Source of the DNA: Plazaster borealis
Lineage: Eukaryota > Echinodermata > Asteroidea > Forcipulatida > Labidiasteridae
Direction: 5' to 3'
NCBI GenBank assembly: GCA_021014325.1
Contig: CM037472.1
Coordinates: forward strand, 20,817,063-20,881,062
Length of the DNA stretch: 64,000 nt
Below are positions 12,379 to 23,800 of the stretch, one piece after another (the stretch's first letter is position 1; every line of letters begins with the position of its first letter). The notes beneath the pieces were generated by a model, which saw only the letters and a list, made by a program, of their open reading frames with translations, did no database searches and was not told the origin of the DNA. The translations under genes were made by a program, and so were the position numbers.

Positions 12379-12541
12379 GGGCCCAATTTCATTGAGCTGC
12401 TTAAGCAGAAAATATTGCTTAACAACTTTCTGCTCAGCAAAAATGAGCAGGATGCAAGTCACATATGGCACATTTGACATGGTGTTATGGCTGGTAAGGT
12501 ATCATCTTTTTTGTGCTTAAGCGGCTCTATGAAATTGGGCT
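12379..12541. mobile_element. Palindromic MITE family B
   Basis: Ends GGGCCCAATTTCATTGAGCTG and its counterpart GCGGCTCTATGAAATTGGGC are reverse complements. The interior is a long imperfect palindrome with GCTTAAGC and CAGCAAAAATGAGCAGG. Further copies are at 25410-25601 and 58998-59184. Confidence 0.8.
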
Positions 12542-12590
12542 CAGGGCAGTCTATCTGGCATCTGGAGCTGATGATCCAGCTGCTGGAGGA

Positions 12591-12858
12591 GAGGGTTTCC
12601 ATAACAGGAGTTTCAATAACAGGAGGGTTACCAAACAGGAAGGTTTCCATAACAGGAGAGTTTCCATAACAGGAGAGTTTCCATAACAGGAGGGTTTCCA
12701 TAACAGAAGGGTTTCCATAACAGGAGTTTCCATAACAGGAGGGTTTCCATAACAGAAGGGTTTCCATAACAGGAGGGTTTCCATAACAGAAGGGTTTCCA
12801 TAACAGAAGGGTTTCCATAACAGGAGGGTTTCCATAACAGGAGGGTTTCCATAACAGG
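12591..12858 (+). repeat. 17-bp minisatellite (about 15-16 units)
   Basis: Tandem units of GGTTTCCATAACAGGAG with AGAAG variants and two shortened units near the left end. It lies in the intergenic region, 50 bp from a family B MITE. It produces long spurious minus-strand frames. Confidence 0.96.
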
Positions 12859-13520
12859 GTGGAAAAATGAGAGGGGATCAGAGATTAAAGCTTTACAAAG
12901 TAAATGAAATCAGCCCAACAAATTACAAGAAGCACTGAAAAGCATTAAATAAAACAAAAAATCATTAATAGTTCCCACTTTTTTTGTTTACAAGCAGTTG
13001 TACTCATTTTTCGAATTAATCTATTTATTGTTACTGTAACTTTGGTATATCCTTTAAAGTTGTTATTTGTTAAGGTCTCTTTTGCCTCAGTTGAGGCTGT
13101 ATAGGGAAATGAAATTCATTGTCATTGTCACAAGTATGCGTTATTCAGAGATACTGCATGCCGCACGCAGGGCTTTTACAAATTCTTTGCATGATTGGTC
13201 GGTGAACCACTTGGCTGCGTAGAAAGAATAGAACCGTTGACGCGGCTCGAAGCCAAAACCCAAGTTGTCTGTAAAAATGGTGTCTATATCTGAAAGTGAA
13301 AACATTTATCTCTAACCATTCAGTTTGGACACAACCAGTCCTATGTTAATTCAAACCCACCAACAGAGTGAACAGACTATCTCCAACTCAGTGAGTTATC
13401 ACCCTGCTACATTACAACAATTCTTTACAAGAAATTTTACCAGAATACATGGCTTATTTCACAAGAATACTGAGTGTTCTGGTGACCACATCACAGCCAC
13501 TAATGGAACACACCCATGAG

Positions 13521-14035
13521 TACATGTGGCGTGGCCGATTACTCAAGCGCACTGGACTCAAGCTCTGGTTTTTCTGATCAGCAGAGTGTGGGTTTGAGTC
13601 CTGGTTGTGACACTTGTTTCCTTACGCAAGACACTTAACCATTATTGCTTTGTCCTATGGATGGGATGTAAAGCCGTAGGTCCTAGAGGTTGTGTAATGC
13701 ATGTAAAACAACCCAGTACACTTTGTCGTAAATAATAATAATAATAATAATGGAGACTTATATTGCGCCATGTCTGTTACATAGTGACACTCCTGGCGCA
13801 GAAACCCTTAACTAAAACTGACATTTGAGAACCATAAAAACTTATTAAAAGAGATGGGTTTTGAGTTCGTTCTTGAATGTGAGGTAGGAAGTCTCCTAAA
13901 GAGAAGGGGTTTGCCCCGGTGCTTTCCGGTAAGGTTGGCTGCAGATTGTGCAACAGCACCTTGTAAACCATTACATGGTGCTATGTAAATAAATGGGTCT
14001 TACATTTCAAACAAAGCTCTGCATACCTTAGTGAT
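13521..14035 (+). mobile_element. tRNA-derived SINE (S1) interrupted by another insertion
   Basis: The head GTGGCGTGGCCGATTACTC ... GGGTTTGAGTCCTGG is tRNA-like, with box A and box B. It is followed by the S1 body (CTTACGCAAGACACTTAACC, GGATGGGATGTAAAGCCGTAG). At about 13731 the body stops at GTCGTAAA and resumes at about 13901 with GAGAAGGGGTTTG. The inserted piece starts with an AAT repeat and resembles a reverse-oriented retroelement tail. Confidence 0.7.
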
Positions 14036-14227
14036 TAAGCATTATATAAGAACTGTGTATTTTGTATTAATTCTAAAAGCAAGTCTTTTGGTAACTTGAG
14101 GTCATTCCAAAAATACAAATTATTCCATTTCTCACTTTCCTGATAAAGAATGGTATCCAACCCATGACACGGTAAATTACAGAGTCTTCATATTTTTGTT
14201 TACAAATTATATTTAATGATGAAATAG

Positions 14228-14347
14228 AATTAGCTGTTGCAAACTGCTTACCAACCAAAAGGACCTATGATGTATGGTATAAATGCAAAGCCTTCGAGAA
14301 AGACTCCGCTAGGGTCAAAACGTCAGGCCATTAACTATTTTTTGCAA
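14228..14347 (-). repeat. CTGACGTTTCGACCC dispersed repeat, reverse copy
   Basis: Modules TTAGCTGTTGCAAACTGC, GCCTTCGAGAAAGACTCC, GCTAGGGTCAAAACGTCAGG and CCATTAACTATTTTTTGC are present. Order and spacing suggest rearrangement of the TGCAAACTGC module. Confidence 0.7.
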
Positions 14348-14550
14348 ATTATATTTAAAGTAGCAGACCAAGGGTAGTATGAGGGTAAGATTTACCAAAA
14401 ATAATGATATTAAGGATTTGGGTGAACCTAACTGTGACAACAGTTGGGGTTTTTTAAGCTCTTTTTTAAACCATGGCTTTGGTTGCGGCCTAGGCTTCGT
14501 CCCCCCTGTACTGACACTGTTTGTCTTCAAAATAACTGTCTGTCCAAGCA

Positions 14551-14788
14551 GGGCCCAATTTCTCAGAGCTGCTTAACAGCCGAATTTGTGCTTACTGCGC
14601 GAGTTTCCATTTCATAGCGCTGCTAACCGTAAGCATACGAAAAGACATGCATGACGTAGCAATGCAAATCCATGGTGAACGCGCAAGCTGACTGCCTAAT
14701 TTTCTTGCTAACCCGAGAAATGCACTTACGCTTAAGCAAATTTTGTTCTGCTATAGTTAGCACAAATTTGCCATGAAATTGGCCCCTG
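14551..14788. mobile_element. Palindromic MITE family B-related copy
   Basis: Ends GGGCCCAATTTCTCAGAGC and GCCATGAAATTGGCCCC are reverse complementary with decay. The interior CTTACTGCGC / GCTTAAGC pattern resembles family B. Confidence 0.65.
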
Positions 14789-15611
14789 GAGCCAAAGACA
14801 AAGCTGTAGTTTTGAAAAGGGCTGACTCTGATGTGAACAAACTTCAGATTTCTTACAATTTCAAGAAGATGCATCGATCTGAGGTTGTGTCCGATTTGGC
14901 AGCTGTGGCTATGTGTGTAATGGCATACTATGCTTTAATGCATGTTCACATGTGTTCAAGCCGTAGTTGCTGACGTTAATACAGACACGGCCATATTTAA
15001 TTGATTGGATGGAGTCAAGTTTGTTACACTCAATGAGACCTCTATTCCAACTAAGAGATCAAAGTTGTTTCTGCCATTGTTGATAAAAAACACACCCAGT
15101 GCTATATATTTTTGAATAACCAAAACTTCCCAAAGGAAACTCTGATTAAATGTATCAAAGCTAAAATTGTGCAGGATTTTTTTTATATACAAAATTTGGT
15201 GCCAGCTGCATCTTGGTCTCAACTTTCTTGATGATTTTGTTTTAGTGTCCCTTTGGTGAACTAAAACTCTGCACCTCGCCACAAAAAAAAGATGTGTGGT
15301 TCTCTTTGATATTAACTGATGTATAAAATAATAACAAACCGTGCCTAACTTGTTAATCAAGGGGATGAATATGAGGTTTTGTCTTCTAAATCCATGGTCT
15401 TTCAAACTGTAAGAGTATTATCTGTTTGTAACTGACACAACGATGACGATAGGGACCAAAAATGGTTTTAACATTATTAGTTTTGATCATTATGGTATAA
15501 GGTAGGCTGTTGGTAAAGATATTGAGTCACATCTCCTCCCACTTCTAGCTTTCACTATTCAACAGAAACTTTTTAAGGACCCCCAAAAATTGCAATGGAG
15601 TCTTTGTAACA

Positions 15612-15760
15612 CTCATGTAACTCATACTGTACATGTGAATCATGTCACTCGTATTACACACATGTGATTCATGTAATACTCATGTGATGTGCATGTGACT
15701 GGTGTTAGACTCATGTGACATGTACGACACTCATGTGACTTACGCAACACTGTGTGACAG
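15612..15760 (+). repeat. Degenerate CATGTGA-rich tandem stretch
   Basis: Irregularly spaced copies of ACTCATGTGAC and related words (CATGTGATTCATG, GTGATGTGCATGTGACTGG). Likely a decayed short tandem repeat. Confidence 0.6.
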
Positions 15761-16400
15761 TGCTTTGAATCAGTCTGTGACATGGATGTGGTTGTTTGTT
15801 TGAGTTTTTCCACACTTACTAACCTAACACTTGAGGCATTCTGAAGAATGTGACTCTTTGTCTTCATAAAGCCATGTCTTTATTATTTCTGATTTATTAA
15901 AACAATACATTTGTAGCCCAGGGGCTAAATTGCTACAAAGTTTACAATTAAAGATTTAAAAACAGGCATGCAACTGAATAATATGCCAGGGTTTTCAGAA
16001 AGCCCTGTTTTTCAGTTTTGTGTTTGATTCGGTGGTTTCATAGAGTTATATAGCTTTATGGTTGACTAGACATTTCATTAATTAATGATCAGATCAGTCT
16101 GTGTTTAAAAAGAACTAGCTCCAGAAGTGTTTTGGGGGAATTCGATTTGCTGTTAGACTAAAACATTTGTGGTGAACTGGGTTTTACTTAGTCTTTTATG
16201 TAATAATTGCAACTGTGGTAACAAATACTTTTTTTTTTTACCCTATATGTATGTATGAATAGCACTGTATACTCGGTACTTAATCTTGTTTTATGTACGG
16301 GTATTCAGTTAGCATTTTGTAAGTAGAGTTTGGAATTTTTGGGGCACCAATTCAGTCAGCGGCAAGATCGAGGTGATTTACCACACATCGTGGCTTTTGG

Positions 16401-16738
16401 CCTTTGCAGCAGTGTGTACTGGCCAAAACTAGGGCAAGGGCTGCTGTTTTTCACTGCCTTTGCAGCAGTGTGTACTGGCCAAAACTAGGGCAAGGGCTGC
16501 TGTTTTGCAAAGCCTTTGGAACAGTGTGTACTGGCCAAAACTAGAGCCAGAATTGCTGTTTTGCACTGCCTTTGGAACAGTGTGCATTTGCCAAAACTAG
16601 CCTAGAGCCAGGGCTGCTGTTTTGCAAAGCCTTTGGAACAGTGTGTACTGGCCAAAACTAGGGCAAAGGGCTGCTGCTTTGCACTGCCTTTGGAGCAGTG
16701 TGCACTGGCCAAATCTAGAGCAAGGGCTGCTGTTTTGT
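16401..16738 (+). repeat. 56-bp tandem repeat, six units
   Basis: Units begin CCTTTGCAGCAGTGTGTACTG or CCTTTGGAACAGTGTG and contain GGCCAAAACTAG and GGGCTGCTGTTTTGCA. Units 1 and 2 are nearly identical and later ones diverge. The last merges into TTTTGTAATCGGC. Confidence 0.93.
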
Positions 16739-17241
16739 AATCGGCATACTGATTACCACTTGCCTAGCTCTTGCCCGAGACTGTGTAGCAGATTTGCTGG
16801 ACATTTCAATGAAATTGGGTACAAACAGTTTATTACATGTTTTTAAGACCAAGTTATTTTTTAAATCATGACTTATAAGGATGAGTGGTGCATACATTTT
16901 ACAGCATTAAGTTTTATCATGTAGAAATAATCTCAGTCTTAAATTTTCTAATTATTTAAGAGCAATAACATCTGATATGTTTAACAGGGCAATAAGTATT
17001 GATCAAATCCACCTTCACGGTAAATAGTTTACTTTTATGTATGTCAGATATTTTAATTGTTTATTTGTGATGTAAATTATAAGTTTATGGTGCGATATAA
17101 ATAAACATACATGTTGTAACATGTCTATTCAAAAAATGTTTCTGCTTATCTTATAGATTATGATGTTTCTGTAGTGGTGATTTGTGTTTTTATGTTTACT
17201 TTAATAGAGATTTTGGGGTAAATATTCCCTTTTCTAAGAAT

Positions 17242-17445
17242 TCAAAACGAAACACACTGTGTTTGGGACTCAACTGTTGATTTATCCATATTGCCAATTA
17301 CATTTTGGATAGTGTAAGTTTGATGTTCAGTTTTTGGGGTGATCCTCTCGGAAATTTCAATGCTTGAAATATCTGTCGTAACGGTGAGTAACGAGGCCAA
17401 TGCTAAAGCAAGTGATGCTATAGATCTTTTCACCGCTGCCACCAT
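17242..17445 (-). CDS. Possible small secreted peptide or first exon (unconfirmed)
   Basis: A 67-codon frame whose N-terminus looks like a signal peptide: a basic start (MVAAVKR) followed by a hydrophobic run (SLALALASLL), then polar residues. The remainder is hydrophilic and has one Cys near the end (QTQCVSF). I recognise no family. A possible splice donor (AAT|GTAATT) lies within the frame, so it could be a first coding exon. No partner exon, promoter element or repeat of this sequence is evident. It may equally be a chance frame. Confidence 0.2.
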   Translation of the reverse strand: MVAAVKRSIASLALALASLLTVTTDISSIEISERITPKTEHQTYTIQNVIGNMDKSTVESQTQCVSF

Positions 17446-17668
17446 GAAGTGATATGAGTCTAGGAAGTAATTAAGGCGATATACGATGGTTGCTTTCCTA
17501 GCTCCTGACCAAGGTCTTTATTCTTTCATACCACTTTATAAGAAGACTGATAACACAGTGGTGCACAATATACATGGGCAGGATAAAGTAGTCCCATATC
17601 ACAACAGCAAGCTGTGTAGGTGTAAGTACTGCCAAACCCTCAAATCCACCCCTGCAAAAGATGTTTAA

Positions 17669-17785
17669 AGGCAGGGTATACTTTTGGTAATTGCCAAAGA
17701 CCAGTATCCTCACTTGGCGTTTCCCAACATTATGCATCAAATAACAAACCTGTGAATATTTGGGCTCAATTGGTCTTGAGAATTT
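17669..17785 (+). mobile_element. MITE family A, left-arm fragment
   Basis: Begins after TTAA (17665-17668) with AGGCAGGGTATACTTTTGG and follows family A to about TTGGGCTCAATTGGTC, then loses similarity. A solo arm or truncated copy. Confidence 0.7.
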
Positions 17786-18099
17786 GTCTAGCTATTTCTT
17801 CTACTGCCGCAGAGTAGATTGCGGAAAAGAAAAAAAATCTGGGGGCTGTCCCCCCCCCCTTAGATAGTATGTGGAATTGTCCATTCTAGGATATCAAGGA
17901 TTTTGACTCCCCCCAGTTATTACACTTTGGAGAAGTTACTTAATTAGTGATTATGTGGTAATGACTGTTGGCCCTTTCCCCAGTTAAGTGTATTGTATAA
18001 ATGTTGACACCTTCTGCTTCATTCAAAAAAATATAACCCCTTACCGAGCACCATCTACCGAAAATCACACAAACGCAGTAGGCAAGCATTACATAGGAA

Positions 18100-18130
18100 G
18101 TGTGGACCTGATAACAAAAGAGGTCCACAC
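18100..18130. repeat. Perfect 10-bp hairpin
   Basis: GTGTGGACCT and AGGTCCACAC flank an 11-nt loop GATAACAAAAG. A related hairpin occurs at 3176-3212 (CCGTGGACCT ... AGGTCCACGG), also with ATAACAAAA in the loop, so the two probably belong to one element family. Confidence 0.6.
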
Positions 18131-20099
18131 AAGGCAGGGTTTTGAAACACTGTTGGACTTACAGTACACACATCTCCACAGTGTTTTCACCAGTTTTGAA
18201 GAATTGTTTTTCTTCTTAAAGTGCACTTTAAATTAAGTTCTTAGTAGGCCGCATGAGGTGGGTTCTGTTAATCATTAGATCTCAGTGATTAAACTCATCC
18301 GTTCAGATACCGGTATCTGGTGACCCGAAGGCATGTCTCCACTGTTAATAAAAGTTGTTTAATTAAAAACTATTAATAATTAGTACGTTATCTGGATGCA
18401 CGGCTCTGGGTTGGCATCAAACACTCTGTGTCAGGCAGAGCTTTAGCCGGAGCCCAAGCTCAGAGCCGTAGGTGTGAATCGAGGGCCTTGATAAAAGTAG
18501 GGATCAGCTATCTTGTTCTCAGAGCTATAATAATGTGCTATTTAATTCCATCCGAAATGCTGCCCAGCATTTTGAACAACAGGACGATAATTTGATAGAT
18601 CGTCTTAGACTTAATGACTTATCACAAGGAATCTCCGATCAAACTATTTAGTTCGATCCCGCACCACTCATCGCTCTTGGTAACGGTCACTTCTTCCATG
18701 CTGCCTGGGAAGTCAGCAAACTCTGGAACACTGCAATCTCCCTCTTGAACCTCGCTAATGAGCAGTCCATGCTTCATTAAAATGTTCTCTTAGGAAACCA
18801 CTGATTAGAGAGAGAAAGAAAAAACACACCAAAACGTACGTTTTCCCATGGCTTTTTAGGATTAGGCCCTATGCGTTGTGAGGATACCGGCGCTTGCCAA
18901 GTTTTCATTATTCAACATTTATGCTTCAAAACACGCAATATACAACAAAAAGAAGAAAACATTTCTCTTCAATTTTTACTTTTATACTTGTCAACAAAAT
19001 AATTAGACTTATATGCACGTAAGGGGAAAAATTAAAAAGCAACGAATAGTGAAATACAAAACTAACCGACAATGTTATATGTGCATCATAGGCCTGATTG
19101 GTAAATATTTAACTTACGGGAACTTACATAATTGTTGTGGGGAAAATTGACTGTACCGACAATTCCAATTAAATTCATGAAATTATGAAACCCTACCTCT
19201 ATGGTGAAACAGTGGTTTTCTATGGGATTTTGTGCGCCTTCTAATGGCACATTCATGCACAAGAGAGAGTGACTCAGTTGCTCTTCTGGCAGGCCTAGGC
19301 CTACTTTAAGACTGAAATAATTCTCGAAGGTTGGTAGGCCTATAACTTTTAATTTCGTATTGAAACTATAAAAACAAATCCTTTAGATGTAATCAAAATG
19401 CATTAGTTTATAGACAAATATTATATGGTCGAATAAATGAATTATCTGCATGCTGCGAGAATACGGCTCGTTTTCGATACCACGGTGGCTCAGTGCTTTG
19501 GAATGGCTTGCTGGTGAGTTCGAAAAGGCCCTCCGCCCCTTTGAGTTGTGTATTTTCTAATGGAAGAGGGCGCTATATATTTTGTGGACGGAAAAATCAT
19601 AACAAGGATTTGTTGCAAGAAGTGGGCTGTTTGAGTGCTGGTGGGATTTCCCCGAGGACGTAGCCTAATTTCTTCAAGTGTGTATGCTTTTATTAAGCTA
19701 ACTATTCTCAAACTAATAATCATCCTAGTGTATTCAACGTTTTAGAAATATTCACTATAAAAAGTTACTGGGACCGTCCATGGACTAGAGCTAGTTTATT
19801 GCTCCATGCTGGGACTGGGTCCAGAGACTCTACTAAACTAGTGACATATTAATTATTTGTTTACGAAGAATGAATGTTTATGAGTGCAATGCTGACAATA
19901 TTTTCACGAGTTGAAAGATGGAATGTTCCATTCATCGAGGCGAAGCGATTCAGGCCTGGAATTTCAACTTTGGCATTTATTATTTTGTTTCATATAATAA
20001 CACCCAGCCAGGTAGATCTTTTGTCATTGGAGGAAAAAACAATCTAATCCCAAAGATTGTAGTGGCATCCACTACGAGGCCATTTTGGACAGCTGTGAA

Positions 20100-20897
20100 A
20101 GGCTAGTTTGTAGCCTAGTCGGTTGCGCGGTGATAATCGTCAACGCTGAAGGGCGCGAGCGTCTTCAGCGTCGAATAGACACTGATTGTGCTTCAGACCA
20201 ACTGGCCTAGGCGTGCACGTGCGTGGTGGTCTAGCGTGCAATAGTGCTAAAAGGATGGAACGAAAATGCATGCTGAATAGATAGTACCAAAATGCACGCT
20301 TGACGTATGCATGAAATGGTGTGAATAATGAATAACGTGTGGCCTACAATCCTCCAATCAAATTACAAGGATCTACTTGGGTGTTATATTAAAGTGGATA
20401 TTGCCGTCACCCGGTTAAGTTTGTAGTAAACGCTGTTAAGCCGGCAGAGCATATAACGCCCTCTTTAATACGTACATGAGTAGCCAACATTTTATAACTC
20501 TGAATTGCAGGGACTTTTAACCACTGCTGCTTAGCCTAAGCCTTTTAAATTAGTGGAAATGCTCCCACTTATCAACTGACGTCCACGTTCCACGTTCCAT
20601 TCCCCGCTGACGCCAATTTTTTGTCCTCTCCAAAAATAAGAATATTTTTCGGTTATTATTAAAAATTGTCCTCTACATTTAAATGGATGTTGTAGTAGTA
20701 CATGGTATCTTTTGTTTGATTTGTGGCTCGTGAGGATGTTTGTTCAAGGGAAATCAAGTCTGAAATTCACAAAGTCCCAAAAACCAGTTACTGCACGTGT
20801 TCAGTGCCGGCAAAATATACACTGCCAAAACAGTAATTGTTATGGAAGTACTAATACTTGTTGATCCCATCGCTGGTTCTTTTGTTCTTTGATCAGA
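20100..20897 (+). promoter_or_regulatory. Presumed FANCL promoter and 5' UTR region
   Basis: This is the sequence immediately upstream of the FANCL start codon. It includes a GC-richer stretch at 20110-20230, unlike the A/T-rich flanks, with a 9-bp-arm hairpin ACGCTGAAG/CTTCAGCGT at about 20141-20171. No TATA box at a convincing distance is visible. The transcription start is not determined, so this is positional inference. Confidence 0.3.
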
Positions 20898-23800
20898 ATG
20901 GCAACCAAGCAGAATCAGAATGTGTTTGAGATATGTCCAAGTCTAATACCTCTGAACCAACAGCAGACCTGCTGGGAAGGATTCATAAGTATCAAGGTGA
21001 GCTAATGATCTAGGGTCATGTCCGAATTATTAGTGGCTACAGCTGCGGCTGAGGCTAGATTTCTGCGTCATCATGCTTTTAGAAGTCGGCAACAGTCAGA
21101 GCCGTAGCTGTAGCCGCCAATTCGGATACGGCCTTATCATACAATTATCTAGATCATTGTTGGATACTTGTTAACTTGAAATACTTTGTGCTACTTTTGG
21201 TTTTGATAATCTTGCATGGTGTAGTCTGTTAGGACAAGTAAGAAAGAAACAACTTTTAAAAGTTGATCATCCTGGATTTGTTTCAAATAGAGGAGGATGA
21301 GGGCCTTTTTATTTGTTATTTCTTATTATTTTGTTCAAGGAGGAAAGAGCCACACAAAATATTTGCTGGCTTTGTAGAATTTTTAAGTCTCAAATATGGG
21401 TAAACTAATATAAATCTTTAAAAGAATGGCGCCAAGATGACACAAAAATACATGAAAAATGTAGTCTTTTTGGGGACAAAAATATATGAAAAAAAGTATG
21501 CGGCTTCAAAAGGATGAGGGTGTTGACGATCAACTGGTGAAAATCTGTAAAACTTGTCTGTAAAATTTCAATTTTTGTCTAATGCATAAGATGCTCATCG
21601 GTTGTGAGGACGCGCACGCACTAATAGATTGTACATTGATTACCAATATGTATTGATTGCGTTACGCAAAAGTAAGACTAAATGTAGGCTTGCGCACCAT
21701 GCTTATATGTTTAAACACTTCTCACTGTGGTTATATCGCCATTTAAAGACACTGGACACTATTGGTAATTGTCAAAGACCAGTCTTCTCACTTGGTGTAT
21801 CTCATATGCATAAAATAACAAACCTGTGAAAATTTGAGCTCAATTGGTCATCGAAGTTGCGAGATAATAATGCAAGAAAAAACACCCTTGTCACACGAAG
21901 TTGTGTGCTTTCAGATGCTTGATTTCGAGACCTCAAAATCTAATTCCGAGGTCTCAAAATCAAATTTGTGGAAAATTACTTCTTTCTCGAAAACTACATT
22001 ACTTCAAAGGGAGCCGTTTCTCACAATGTTTTATACTATCAACAGCTCCCCATTACTCGTTACCAAATAAGGTTTTATGGCAATAATTATTTTGAGTAAT
22101 TACCAGTAGTGTCCACTGCCTTTAAACATGGCCACATGATCTCCTCTCGACCAATCAGAATGAATTAATTGTTCCGGGGATTTATGAATAGTTAATTGAA
22201 AGGTTGAGTGAAGTGCTTTAATTCCATTAATTCCACTAACTGTAATATAATTCTTTGCTTAATTATCCCTCTACAAGTCCTTGACTCTTTGATAAGTAAT
22301 TTTTTTGTAATAATGACTTTAATCTGCTCATGCAATCGTGAAATTTGTGATTAATACAAAAGCCGATAAATGAACCCCAAGTGTTTTGTATTATTGGTTT
22401 TGAACAAGGGTCTTGATATGCATCTAAGAATTGAGATTCCTGAAGGCTGTGACCACAAGAAGGCCAAGTTGCTCGGTGATTGGCAACTCAACCAGTATCT
22501 CCATAGTAACCGTCATCTAATTAGTAAAAGATTAAAGAATACTCCTGACCTGGCTACAATGTTGAGCGAACTCAAAGATATTCTGGTAAGTATATTTTGG
22601 TCTCATAATTTTCCTTGTTATTTTTCTATATATTGTTATTATATTTAAAAAATATTTGTAAACGAGGGACCCAAATGATAATTTATGATGGATGGTGTAG
22701 ACTTCGTAAAAGATGCAGATTTTAAATAAATAAATAAATAAATGTAAATATTTTATATATTATAATAAAAAAAGTATAAAAATAAATAAAATGAAATGGG
22801 TTGAACAAAAGGTGATAACAAAGTGATAATTTTTTTTCTCCAAATGCATATGCATTACTTGCCTTTGAATGAATTATGTCTCTCTAATGTAACAGTGTAA
22901 TCTGTGCGAAAAACATGCACAGAGCTTTGACATGTGCAAAATTATCTTTATGAAAGCAAGACATAATTTTCAAAATCATCCCTCACTTTTTACCCTTGAT
23001 CTACACACCACTGCATGGTAACTGCTGGTGTGATAATTGTTAATTGTGGCGTGTCGTGGCCGAGGGGATGAGAACACTGGACTCAAGCTCTGGTGTTTCT
23101 GATCAGCAGAGTGTGGGTTCGTGACACTTGTGTCCTTAAGCAAGACACTTAACCATTATTGCTATGTCCTTCGGATGGGATGTAAAGCTGTAGGTCCCGT
23201 GTGTAGTGTAATGCATGTAAAAGAACCCAGTGCACTTAGCGTAAAGAGAAGGGGTCCGCTCTGGTGTACCTGGTTTGATCGGCAGCATATTGCGCCACAG
23301 CACCTTGTAAACCATTACATGGTGCTATGTAAAGGAATAGGTCTTATATTTCAAAAACTTAGCTCCGCATACCTTGCAGGAAAACATACTGAGTATTTTG
23401 ATATGCCCATCGCTTGTGATAAAGTGCTTTATAAGAACTCAGTATTATTAATTTTATTGCCGTACCTTTTCTCAATAAGAATACTGAATACAATTTTGAG
23501 ACTGCACCCCTCTTTAGTTCAGTGCAAGGTTTCTTTAATAATATTGAACTTTGAATGTGGAGTCGCCTTCTGAAAGAACTGTTCGAATTTCAGGAGCAGA
23601 CAATGCAGCACCGTAATGGTGGACAGAAAGATCGGACTAGTGTAACCATGTCGACTCTGTGTTCCGAAGTGATTCAAGACATCAACCATCTAGGATGGGA
23701 GAAGTTGTCATCTGTAGATCCATCCTTCAGAAGTCTACAGTTAACATCGAGGGAGGATAATGGCCGAGATCATTGTATCACAGTCAATTTGGATCCTCAG

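Larger units (their letters stand above)
10034..20897. other. GCH1-FANCL intergenic region, no convincing gene
   Basis: About 10.9 kb between the GCH1 stop and the FANCL start. It contains MITE copies, SINE copies, a GC-rich fold-back element (10892-11088), a 17-bp minisatellite (12591-12858), a 56-bp tandem array (16401-16738) and a CATGTGA-rich stretch (15612-15760). Open frames here are short, lack recognisable domains and mostly coincide with repeats. The only one with protein-like character is a small signal-peptide-like frame at 17242-17445 on the minus strand. Confidence 0.6.

Noticed and set aside
12459..12852. METLLLWKP-type repetitive frames on the minus strand
   Set aside because: Translations of the 17-bp minisatellite in different registers.
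14956..15405. 149-codon minus-strand frame
   Set aside because: No domain or plausible splice partners; A/T-rich composition consistent with a chance frame.
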